From Rhizobiales bacterium dw_265 (lineage in GTDB: Bacteria; Pseudomonadota; Alphaproteobacteria; Micropepsales; Micropepsaceae), in the NCBI GenBank assembly GCA_018449595.1, contig JAAVUU010000005.1:1-64000 (forward strand): a stretch of 64,000 bases of DNA, written 5' to 3'. Shown one piece after another: positions 33,192 through 40,779 of the stretch (positions within the stretch are counted from its first letter, which is position 1; each line of letters opens with the position of its first letter). The position numbers and the translations under genes are program-made. The notes beneath the pieces are model-generated. The model had not been told where the DNA came from and made no database searches. It worked only from the letters and a program-made list of their open reading frames with translations.

Positions 33192-34109
33192 ATGCCTAGA
33201 CCTAGCCGCCTAGTTCTAGCCAAGGAGGATATCCTGGCGTTGTTTCGGGCTGCACCACAAAAGGTCTACTCAAAGTCCGATCTGACTTCAGTACTGACCG
33301 AAAACCGGCATACCTGGCATCTGCCAAAGTACGTCACCATTCGCGACTTCATTGCCTTCCTAATCAAAAATGGCGACCTGCGGGCGCGCAAACTGCGCTC
33401 TGAAACCTACGGACAGGAAATCAACCGATACACCTGGGGCAGTGCGTCTGACCTCGAATTGGCAGCATCGATACGAGCGCAGGGATACTTCTGCCATGCC
33501 ACAGCCCTCAGTTTGCATGGCTTGGGCAAGCTTTCACAAAAGACGATCTATCTAAACGTTGAACAGAGTGCAAAACCCGCCCCGAGCGGCACGTTGAGCC
33601 AACAAGGCCTCGATCGCGCCTTTGCCGGCCATCAGCGTCAGTCAAAGCTCATATACAAATACAAGAACATGTCTGTTGTGATGATTTCGGGGAAAAGCAC
33701 TAACCGCCTCGGCGTTGAACAGATGCCAGGTCCGGCATTGGAGATGATATCAGCTACAAATCTCGAGCGAACACTTATCGATATCGTAGTACGGCCCGCA
33801 TATGCTGGCGGCCCTTCTTCCATACTTGAAGCCTACCGAGCCGCACGGGGGCGCCTATCCACGGATCGCCTTTTGCAGATATTGAGCGACCTCGACCACA
33901 TGTATCCGTACCACCAAGCCATCGGCTTCCTGATGCAACGTGTCGGATATCCGGAAACGGATTACCGCCGGCTTCAAGCGTTGGGAGTGGATTACGACTT
34001 CTACCTAGGTCACGGGCTAAAACAGCCTGCTTACTCCAAGGATTGGCGGCTATACTATCCGGCCAATCTGCCCGCCCTCCGTCCATACAGACGTTTACCG
34101 GTGGCGTAG
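33192..34109 (+). CDS. AbiEi-like antitoxin/transcriptional regulator, orphan
   Basis: 305 aa. Residues about 8-75 form a winged helix-like region (KEDILALFRAAPQKVYSKSD then FIAFLIKNGDLRARKL). The rest resembles the AbiEi_1 C-terminal domain: GYFCHATALSLHGLGKLSQK, NVEQSAKPAPSGTLSQQGLD and SATNLERTLIDIVVRPAYAG. AbiEi proteins repress their own promoter through inverted repeats and usually precede an AbiEii nucleotidyltransferase toxin. No AbiEii follows; the next gene is convergent and unrelated. The two palindromes upstream fit an autoregulated gene. Confidence 0.7.
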   Translation: MPRPSRLVLAKEDILALFRAAPQKVYSKSDLTSVLTENRHTWHLPKYVTIRDFIAFLIKNGDLRARKLRSETYGQEINRYTWGSASDLELAASIRAQGYFCHATALSLHGLGKLSQKTIYLNVEQSAKPAPSGTLSQQGLDRAFAGHQRQSKLIYKYKNMSVVMISGKSTNRLGVEQMPGPALEMISATNLERTLIDIVVRPAYAGGPSSILEAYRAARGRLSTDRLLQILSDLDHMYPYHQAIGFLMQRVGYPETDYRRLQALGVDYDFYLGHGLKQPAYSKDWRLYYPANLPALRPYRRLPVA

Positions 34110-34156
34110 AGCCCGCCAGCAGAACTGACCGCGGGTTTCACCGGAGACTGGCAACG

Positions 34157-34657
34157 TCACAAGACAGCTGTGTGAGCCTGTGCCGCTTTCCAGCACTGCA
34201 TCATAGTAGAATTTTCATCGCCAAAATTCCGGGCGTTTTTGTCGAAAAACCGGATCACTTCCAGGGTGCGCCTGGATTGCTTGGGCGGGCGGTTGGTGTG
34301 ATCGGCGATGTATTCCATGACCTCGGCCTTTGTCATGGCATCAAAATTCTTTTTGACTTTCCGAGGCCCGTTTTTCCCACTGTAATCCAGTACGGTAAGC
34401 GTCAACGGCAAACTGTACCCGTGAAACAGATCCAGCTGCGCGCCTTCGGGCTTGACGTTGAGATTGCAGATAACGTTCAAGATGCTCTTCAAGGCAATCT
34501 TGATGAGGTCGTCTTTCTCGACGCGGATGATCTCTGGATATTTTTCGAGGAATGCCGCGATTATATCCTCATCTGGCGCGCCTTTGCGCGCAAGTTTGGC
34601 TTTAATCTCAATAAGGCGAGCCCTACTTTTGGGCGCTTTGGCCTTGCGGTGAACCAT
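34157..34657 (-). CDS. Hypothetical protein
   Basis: 166 aa, convergent with the AbiEi-like gene. The N-terminus is strongly basic (MVHRKAKAPKSRARLIEIKA). The middle has an amphipathic helical stretch DEDIIAAFLEKYPEIIRVEK, and the C-terminal part is NFDAMTKAEVMEYIADHTNR then RRTLEVIRFFDKNARNFGDE. I do not recognise the family. There is a weak GGAG-like sequence upstream. Its position opposite an orphan AbiEi-like gene makes a functional link possible but untested. Confidence 0.5.
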   Translation of the reverse strand: MVHRKAKAPKSRARLIEIKAKLARKGAPDEDIIAAFLEKYPEIIRVEKDDLIKIALKSILNVICNLNVKPEGAQLDLFHGYSLPLTLTVLDYSGKNGPRKVKKNFDAMTKAEVMEYIADHTNRPPKQSRRTLEVIRFFDKNARNFGDENSTMMQCWKAAQAHTAVL

Positions 34658-34722
34658 CCCAGCACACTCCGCGAATCAGTCTGCTAGAATACAACACTTC
34701 CGGCTATGTAACTATTTGGGGA

Positions 34723-34983
34723 TTATGCCTGCCTGTGGGCCGTCCGCCGCCGTACCGTCCTGGCTGGGACGGGCTGCATACTGCCGTCATTGGCCTTAAC
34801 ACGCCCGCCAAGATAGCGACCAATGGCGGCGGCAGATATGGGATCAGGTCGCTGCCCATGTCTTCGCAGATAATCGGAATAAGCGTTAGCACCATATGTG
34901 GCCTCGATGCCTTCGGCCTCGACCCTTAGCTCCTGAACATCCTGGAGGTCTGTGATGACATTCGACTGGACATGCCGCCGCAT
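34723..34983 (-). CDS. Small hypothetical protein
   Basis: 86 aa. It starts MRRHVQSNVITDLQDVQELR and has a basic C-terminus (RTVRRRTAHRQA). The start is supported by GAGGAGA seven bases upstream. No known domain is recognised. It could be the last gene of the leftward set that starts with the lysine-rich protein at 36631, after a 150-base gap. Confidence 0.45.
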   Translation of the reverse strand: MRRHVQSNVITDLQDVQELRVEAEGIEATYGANAYSDYLRRHGQRPDPISAAAIGRYLGGRVKANDGSMQPVPARTVRRRTAHRQA

Positions 34984-35137
34984 TTCGATTCTCCTCTTTC
35001 GAGGTGAACCGATTCGTTGCTGCTTGGACGGCGCAACACAGGTTGATGCGGACGGGCGGCAACCCGGACCGAATCGCTTTTCAGGCTAGCCGAAATCCCA
35101 TTGAAAAGATTCAACAATCCCCTCCCGGGGACCGGCC

Positions 35138-36202
35138 TTAGGGCCTTTTGCGTCCCAACTGGTAGAGTAATCGAGACCATAAGGAAGCAGGTTTACCAGC
35201 TTGCGGAACTGGTAGCGCCTCGGCGGCAGGTTGGGATTGGGCCCACTTTTCAGGGCTAATATTCTTGTGTCCAGGCGGACGGATCTTATGCCAGCGTAAA
35301 TACCGCGAGGTCACAGTGAACTTGTCGGCTTCTTTCGGATCCCCTCCCAACTTTACGGCGATCGCCGTGACGCCATCCACAAATGTCAGCTTGTCGCGAT
35401 ACATGTCGAACAGGGCTTTAAACAGTTCGCCGTAACCGCGCTGCGCCCAAATAGCGACGCGATAGCAACCATAGCCGATCACCAGCGGAAGCAGACTCAA
35501 AAGAAGCGTCAGCCCCGGGGATGGAAGGTATGGCAGATTGAAAAGCGAATAATGAATTGAGCGAGCGACAAAGCCGCCGAGGCCATAAATCACCAAGATC
35601 GCAAAACTGGCGTAGCAGGCAAAGCAGACGTAAACTGCGCTGTCAGCCATAGCCTGGGTTTCGTCAATCGCGCCGCGAAGATCTTTGTCGAGCGCCAGCC
35701 AAAGCCGCGACCAATAAAAAATCGAGTCCAGTTTATAGGCCGTGTTCGTGTAAGTCTCGTAAGCGTAAAGAAGATTGCCAAGCCGGGTCGGCATACCGGC
35801 ATAAAACTCGCCGGTTTTTTTATCTATGGGATAATCCAGCTTCTTCGCGTTGACTTCGGAAGCCCGCCTCGTCTTCCCCTCTTTGGTGAATTTCGCATAT
35901 CTGCTTCGGATGCGCTCTAACCGGCGCGCTTGACACTTCTGCATCAAGAATAAAATCCAGGCCGGCAAATAGGCGCGCCCCTCCAGGAACATATAGATGG
36001 GGGCGTCGCAAAGTACGATGAGCCAGCCGAAAATTACGGCAGTGATCGGAACCAGCACCGTCACGGTGATTTTACCGTCCCCCAGCAACCCTACCCAACC
36101 GAAAAACCCCAGAAAGAATGGAAGGGTCGCGGTCGCGAGCACGATGCCCGGAAACACCAGCCGAAAGACCAGTGTGATGCTGAAATCGAAGGGAAATTTC
36201 AT
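35138..36202 (-). CDS. Predicted multi-pass membrane protein, unknown function
   Basis: 354 aa. Four hydrophobic stretches: about 12-35 (LVFRLVFPGIVLATATLPFF), 45-65 (VTVLVPITAVIFGWLIVL), 190-215 (VYVCFACYASFAILVIYGLG) and 225-250. Between the second and third is a charged cytoplasmic loop containing RLGNLLYAYETYTNTAYKLD and IFYWSRLWLALDKD. That form (lGNxLxAxE...YxLDxxxxWxRL) recurs in unannotated membrane proteins of islands. It follows the 54-aa gene by 15 bases. Confidence 0.65.
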   Translation of the reverse strand: MKFPFDFSITLVFRLVFPGIVLATATLPFFLGFFGWVGLLGDGKITVTVLVPITAVIFGWLIVLCDAPIYMFLEGRAYLPAWILFLMQKCQARRLERIRSRYAKFTKEGKTRRASEVNAKKLDYPIDKKTGEFYAGMPTRLGNLLYAYETYTNTAYKLDSIFYWSRLWLALDKDLRGAIDETQAMADSAVYVCFACYASFAILVIYGLGGFVARSIHYSLFNLPYLPSPGLTLLLSLLPLVIGYGCYRVAIWAQRGYGELFKALFDMYRDKLTFVDGVTAIAVKLGGDPKEADKFTVTSRYLRWHKIRPPGHKNISPEKWAQSQPAAEALPVPQAGKPASLWSRLLYQLGRKRP

Positions 36203-36217
36203 CCCGCGGACGCGATG

Positions 36218-36382
36218 TTAGTCTTCTTCGCCATCGCCATCGCCGACGCCGCGCGGCGGCGTCGATCCATCCGGTGATTTTCGCGTAGGTTCAGGTGACG
36301 GCCCGCGTTCCGGAATATGAACGGGAATTTCACGGTCACCACCTTGATCACGGTCGCGTGGACCGTTCGCGTTCATCGTCAT
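36218..36382 (-). CDS. 54-aa acidic-tailed protein
   Basis: It starts MTMNANGPRDRDQGGDREIP, has a proline-rich middle (VHIPERGPSPEPTRKSPDGS) and ends PPRGVGDGDGEED*. The ATG at 36382 is four bases after the preceding stop codon, with GAGGAGG placed correctly upstream. The last eight residues, GDGDGEED, are identical to those of the upstream neighbour although six of the eight codons differ, which argues that the peptide is under selection. The function is unknown; it is probably co-translated with both neighbours. Confidence 0.55.
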   Translation of the reverse strand: MTMNANGPRDRDQGGDREIPVHIPERGPSPEPTRKSPDGSTPPRGVGDGDGEED

Positions 36383-36385
36383 TGG

Positions 36386-36631
36386 TTAATCCTCCTCACC
36401 ATCACCGTCGCCTCTCGGACCGGCGGCGGCCGCATCCGGCGCATATCCACCGAGGGCTAATTTATGTTTCCGCTTCCGATTTACGGGCCGCTTCGCCTTC
36501 TTGGCGCCAATTTTCTTGGACGCGTGGCGTAGGCCGACTTTTTTTATACTGCGCTTGGTGCGCTTTTTTATCGAGCGTTTGGTCTTGGCCTTCTTTGCCG
36601 AGCGCTTCGCTTTCTTTTTTGCCATTGCCAT
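36386..36631 (-). CDS. Lysine-rich, histone-H1-like small protein with acidic tail
   Basis: 81 aa. Residues 4-58 are mostly Lys, Arg and Ala (AKKKAKRSAKKAKTKRSIKK, then KKIGAKKAKRPVNRKRKHKL). After a short linker GGYAPDAAAAGPR it ends GDGDGEED. The basic part resembles bacterial histone-H1/HU-tail-like DNA-binding repeats. The acidic tail could self-shield it or recruit a partner. GGGGTGGGGG precedes the ATG at 36631. It is the first gene of a three-gene operon leading to the membrane protein. Confidence 0.55.
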   Translation of the reverse strand: MAMAKKKAKRSAKKAKTKRSIKKRTKRSIKKVGLRHASKKIGAKKAKRPVNRKRKHKLALGGYAPDAAAAGPRGDGDGEED

Positions 36632-36872
36632 GAGCCCCCACCCCTTTTGCGTAAACTTGGCCGACTCTTATATCACTATTGCGGCAACCTGGGCGTGCAA
36701 TGCCATGGTTCGTGAGGGAATCGCACCAAATTGTCTATTGGGCAGATAGCCCGCAGAAATTGCTTCGTAATTTGGCTTCGAGAGCTGTCTTAGGCGAACG
36801 GTTATTAGGTCATCAACACCCCCGCTGGCTGCCATTTAGCCTGGAGTGAGATAAAATCACCTTTGCAGCCAT

Positions 36873-37733
36873 GTGCATCACCGCCCGATGAAATTTGAGA
36901 AGCCCCAGCCCGGAAACCCACACCGCCTGACTGTTGGCCAGCATGTCATTGCGGTACGCAGCCTGGCGCGCTTCGCGGGCGACGACGGACTTGTCCAGGT
37001 CATGACGGTAAAGGCGCCAAAAATACTTTCACTCACCCCAGAGAACGCATTCTTCACCGTTCGTCGAGTTTGGGATCAACGCACTGAAGCAGGCTGGATG
37101 AAGCAGATCGAAGACCGGTTTCAGGCGCTGGCGGACGATGTTTTGGCGGGCAGGATCGAGCATATCACTGGCGACGATGGTTGGACTATCACGCACTATT
37201 TCTCGCTTTGGTATTTTCGATCGCGGCAGGAGCCGCCGAGAGAACCAGATGTCCAATTCGCAGGCATCACAGGCGAGCAACTAAGTCAGGACCAAGAAGA
37301 AAGGTTCGAGAAGATGCATGTTATGTTCGCCCGTGAGGGCGGACGTATGCCGACCCGCTTTCTCAACGGCATCCAACTTCAAACCCGTGTGGATCAATAC
37401 GCCCACCAGGTTCTCAAAAGCTGGACATGGGGTGTGATCCAGGCGAAGTCGGGCGAATTCGTATTGCCGGATGTGCCGCACCACGGTTTCATCCCCTTGA
37501 CGCCAAAAGTTCTGCTTGCTGCGAACCACCCCAACGGAACGATACTGAAATCTAACCTCATTGAGATCAATGTGAGTTCTTTAGCTTATACTTGGGCATA
37601 TTTTGTCGCTCGCAACGTCCAGACCGCGTTAGCCGGCGTCACCAACTCTGCCATCGCGAAAGCGGTCAAACTCAGGGATGCGAAACTGGCGTCAGGCGAG
37701 CTGGTGGACGGTCCAATCCCGTCCGCAGGTTGA
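36873..37733 (+). CDS. Hypothetical protein
   Basis: 286 aa from a GTG at 36873; an ATG at 36888 (MKFEKPQPGNPHRLT) may be the true start. It looks like a soluble alpha/beta protein: LTVGQHVIAVRSLARFAGDD, FFTVRRVWDQRTEAGWMKQI, DGWTITHYFSLWYFRSRQEP and, near the end, IPLTPKVLLAANHPNGTILK. There are no motifs I can name. It is convergent with the SMC-like ATPase gene (10 bases between stops), so it may or may not belong to that defence-type locus. Confidence 0.5.
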   Translation: MHHRPMKFEKPQPGNPHRLTVGQHVIAVRSLARFAGDDGLVQVMTVKAPKILSLTPENAFFTVRRVWDQRTEAGWMKQIEDRFQALADDVLAGRIEHITGDDGWTITHYFSLWYFRSRQEPPREPDVQFAGITGEQLSQDQEERFEKMHVMFAREGGRMPTRFLNGIQLQTRVDQYAHQVLKSWTWGVIQAKSGEFVLPDVPHHGFIPLTPKVLLAANHPNGTILKSNLIEINVSSLAYTWAYFVARNVQTALAGVTNSAIAKAVKLRDAKLASGELVDGPIPSAG

Positions 37734-37743
37734 TAAACCCACG

Positions 37744-40188
37744 CTAAGCCGCAATGACATTATCGTCCTGGTAAGCGTAGGCCACGGGCGCAGCGATGGT
37801 GTCACCCTCGAAATTCCGGCTGATTTCTACGGCAATAAGGCTGTCTCCTTGAAAAGCAGGGCTGAGTTCGAGCGTGAGGTAATCAAAGAGCGCTCGTTCA
37901 TGAACCGCAACAATAAGCTGCCGGTTCATTGACTTAGACAAGCTGCGAAGGAGTGCCGCAAACTGCGCGATATGAACGTCGTCCATGGACTGGACTGGAT
38001 CGTCCAACACCAACCATGGCATTTTCGACGGAACAGATAAATGCAGAGCCAAAAACAGGGTCAGCGCGGCGGTATTCAAATTACCCTGACTTAGCATGGC
38101 GCCGGGAGTACCAGATCGGCCCCCTGTCCGATGATAGGTTTCGAGGACTGCTTCGACCTGCTCACGGTCGGCTGTTGGCAAACGGAACATCGGTACGAAG
38201 TCTTCGGATGGCGCGAGGCGAACAAAAAGGTCTTTCCAGACCTTATTGAGCGCATCATTAAATACTGTCTTCACGGTAGAGGATCGCACGGCGGCCGCCG
38301 CATCCGAAACCTTCTTTGATATCGCACGGCAATCTTTCACCGCATCTTCGGCAGCCTCGACCTCCGCGGTCCGCGCCAATAGTTCCTTTTCGGTCGCACG
38401 CAACTGGTCGAAGTCGACAATTTGCTGCGCCAATTCGTTCAAAGTTGAGATCGCCCGGACCCGAAGTGAAACCGCGGCTTCCGCTGCAGCGGCCTTCTCC
38501 TGCGCTACACGGTCCGCATCTTTCAGCGCTTCGTCCACGCCGGGGAACGTCTCAAGAGCTAAGCCCGTAATTTCAAGAACGATCCGGGAAATCTCAGGTA
38601 ACAAAGAGGTTGTTGTCGCGCTCTGGCGCCTCGCGATCAGCAGCTGCGAACGCGCGGCAGTCGCCTGCGCGATCAACTGCACGCCCACCTGCGCTTCGCC
38701 GGCGAGCGCTTGAAGTTCCTGAGCGAAGGCCGATGCGCGGCCGGCGCGATTGGTGAGTTCGGCCACTGCCGTTGGAGTCTGCACCAACTGTTGGGCGCTA
38801 AGAAGCTCGCGCTGGGCGATAGACAGAACGCTGCTCTGTTCAGCCCGCTCTTTCGCGAGCGCCTGGAGGCGCCCAGCCTCCGTCGTAAGGTCCGCAATTT
38901 TCTTCGCGATGTGCGTAGACAAAGGACCTCCGTCGGTTTCAGAGAAATCACGGTCGCAAATGGGACAGTCTTCGCCATGTACATGACTCGCCACTCCGGC
39001 GAGGGCCGCTGCCAAAGCCCCAGCGTCGCCAGCGGACTTGGATAGTGCTCCATCAATTTCTATTATGCGCGAAGTTGACCGCTGAACACGCAGCTGTATC
39101 TCTGCAACCCGCGTGCCCGCGGCGGTGGACTGATTGATCAAATTAGTACAGCGCTTTGCTTCGGCGGAAGCGCGGGCTTCGGCTGTTGAGCGGGCGATTT
39201 CAGGACCATCATCGAAGCTTGGCAGATCTGGATACTCGGTCGCCATTTTGGCGAGGGCGTTTTCGATTGTCTTACCGGGACCGTTGCGCCAGTTCGTCAA
39301 TCTTTCGGCAGCTGCATGACTGGCCTGATCTTTGGATGCTTCTTCTCGAGAGATCGCGTCGGGCGAAAGCCCGGACCAGTTCTTGACCGCGTTCCGCAGC
39401 TCCGCGCGTAGGCGCTCAAGACGTGCAAGGGCGTCGGCTTCGGCTTGGCTCTCAGACAGCGCCTTTTTCGCCTCTTCGATTTGATCGCTGGTGGCGAGTG
39501 GGCTTGGCGCACGATTGAGCTGAGCCAGCAGACCAGATGCTTCCTCCCGTTTGGATGACAACATGAAGTCGGCTGCCACTATCGCGGTCGCGTTCTCCTC
39601 CGTGTCAGTTTCGACGGATTTGGTCAAACTCTCATAGCGACGGTATTCGGAGACAAGATTTCGGATGCGTGCAACATGGGACGCAGGCTTGAGCCCGTCG
39701 ACCAGGGCATCTAAGGGATCTATTCTAAGGATTTCCTTGACGAACTGCGTTAGGGGAGACGACGTGTCCGTTTTGCGCTGATCGTAAATTTCCAAAAGTC
39801 TACCGAGGGTCGATTGTGGCAGATAGCAGCGTTCCGCGAAGAATGCGCTGTCGGCCGGATCAAGCAGGGGAGAACAATCAAACTCCGTGTTGGAGAATTC
39901 CACCTTGCCGTCTGACTTAGCTGCCGCCTTGTGCAGCCCCGTCGTCGTGAGAGTAATTGAGCCGGATTCACGCCCCAAATTGGTTATATAGCTTTTGTAG
40001 CTTTCACTGGTAGCCGCGAGATGAGCGTTTGCTCCGGTAAGAGCCAATTCCAGCGCTGAGAGAACGCTGGTCTTGCCCATGCCGTTAGTGCCGTGGATCA
40101 GTACGACCTGGGCATCCATTGGAATAGCAATCGTGCCGCGGATACTGCGGAAATTCTCTATGACGAGCGTTTGTAGACGGGGGGGCAT
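37744..40188 (-). CDS. SMC/Rad50-like ABC ATPase (LmuB-like)
   Basis: 814 aa. N-terminal half of the ABC head: LVIENFRSIRG and Walker A HGTNGMGKTS (K39). A long alpha-helical, Ala/Glu/Arg-rich coiled-coil region spans about 180-650. It is interrupted at C408-P-I-C411 (EDCPICDRDF), the zinc-hook position of Rad50/SbcC. The C-terminal half of the head has signature LSQGNLN (699-705), Walker B WLVLDDP (725-731), D-loop SMDD and switch His in VAVHE (H763). It is therefore a complete ATPase that should dimerise and bridge DNA. It is the third gene of the SIR2 operon, directly abutting the preceding stop (TAAATG). Confidence 0.88.
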   Translation of the reverse strand: MPPRLQTLVIENFRSIRGTIAIPMDAQVVLIHGTNGMGKTSVLSALELALTGANAHLAATSESYKSYITNLGRESGSITLTTTGLHKAAAKSDGKVEFSNTEFDCSPLLDPADSAFFAERCYLPQSTLGRLLEIYDQRKTDTSSPLTQFVKEILRIDPLDALVDGLKPASHVARIRNLVSEYRRYESLTKSVETDTEENATAIVAADFMLSSKREEASGLLAQLNRAPSPLATSDQIEEAKKALSESQAEADALARLERLRAELRNAVKNWSGLSPDAISREEASKDQASHAAAERLTNWRNGPGKTIENALAKMATEYPDLPSFDDGPEIARSTAEARASAEAKRCTNLINQSTAAGTRVAEIQLRVQRSTSRIIEIDGALSKSAGDAGALAAALAGVASHVHGEDCPICDRDFSETDGGPLSTHIAKKIADLTTEAGRLQALAKERAEQSSVLSIAQRELLSAQQLVQTPTAVAELTNRAGRASAFAQELQALAGEAQVGVQLIAQATAARSQLLIARRQSATTTSLLPEISRIVLEITGLALETFPGVDEALKDADRVAQEKAAAAEAAVSLRVRAISTLNELAQQIVDFDQLRATEKELLARTAEVEAAEDAVKDCRAISKKVSDAAAAVRSSTVKTVFNDALNKVWKDLFVRLAPSEDFVPMFRLPTADREQVEAVLETYHRTGGRSGTPGAMLSQGNLNTAALTLFLALHLSVPSKMPWLVLDDPVQSMDDVHIAQFAALLRSLSKSMNRQLIVAVHERALFDYLTLELSPAFQGDSLIAVEISRNFEGDTIAAPVAYAYQDDNVIAA

Positions 40189-40779
40189 TTAGAATTCTTC
40201 CTCCTCGTCTTCCTTAAGGGCCGGCGCGATGAGCGTTGTGATTTCTGCGGCAAACTCTTGTTCAACCGCCTCCTCCCCGCCCCTGGCCGCCACAATTAGC
40301 CGTTCCAGATATGGTGTATCGTCAACGATATGGAGCTGTGCGCGAAGTGCGGGCTCCCATTCGACGGCGGCTTGTGCCGGCCCAATTGCTTGCAATGGTA
40401 ACAGGACCGACAACCAGTCTCGTACGGCTTCGTCGGCTTTAGGACCGGAAGGCGCACCGATCGGCAGCACCCGGCAGACACGGCTTATGGATCTTATGGT
40501 CTCTGGCGCCGCTTGGCCGGATGTGAGAACGGCTGTTACCGATCTCTTGGATTTTAGCACGTCGAGTGCCCGCGTCAGTCCCAGGACGTTGCGCACGACA
40601 ATTTCGTCGGAAGTCTCAGACTTTAGCTCGATTACTATCACGATATCATTGGCGCGCTTCTCTGCCACCAGGGCGTGGGCGAACTGAAAGCTGACTGAGC
40701 CGACACGCATGGGCTGCGACAATTGCCGGTAGCCGCCCTCTTTGACGAGAATATCGACCACCTTGTCTGCGGTTGTCAT
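40189..40779 (-). CDS. Small middle component of the SIR2-SMC operon, with nuclease-like motif
   Basis: 196 aa. It starts MTTADKVVDILVKEGGYRQL. The strand NDIVIVIELKSE (D45, E51-x-K53) after VSFQFAHALVAEKRA looks like the D...ExK core of PD-(D/E)XK nucleases. The rest is alpha/beta (VTAVLTSGQAAPETIRSISR) with an acidic C-terminus KEDEEEEF. It sits between the SIR2 and SMC genes, overlapping the first by 4 bases. In Lamassu/ABC-3C systems this position is held by LmuC or the 'middle component', a protein of similar size; homology cannot be judged by eye. Confidence 0.6.
   Translation of the reverse strand: MTTADKVVDILVKEGGYRQLSQPMRVGSVSFQFAHALVAEKRANDIVIVIELKSETSDEIVVRNVLGLTRALDVLKSKRSVTAVLTSGQAAPETIRSISRVCRVLPIGAPSGPKADEAVRDWLSVLLPLQAIGPAQAAVEWEPALRAQLHIVDDTPYLERLIVAARGGEEAVEQEFAAEITTLIAPALKEDEEEEF

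Noticed and set aside
37744..40188. Housekeeping RecF, RecN or SbcC assignment
   Set aside because: Size and motif layout differ from RecF and RecN, there is no SbcD nuclease beside it, and the gene is coupled to a SIR2 gene inside a mobile island.
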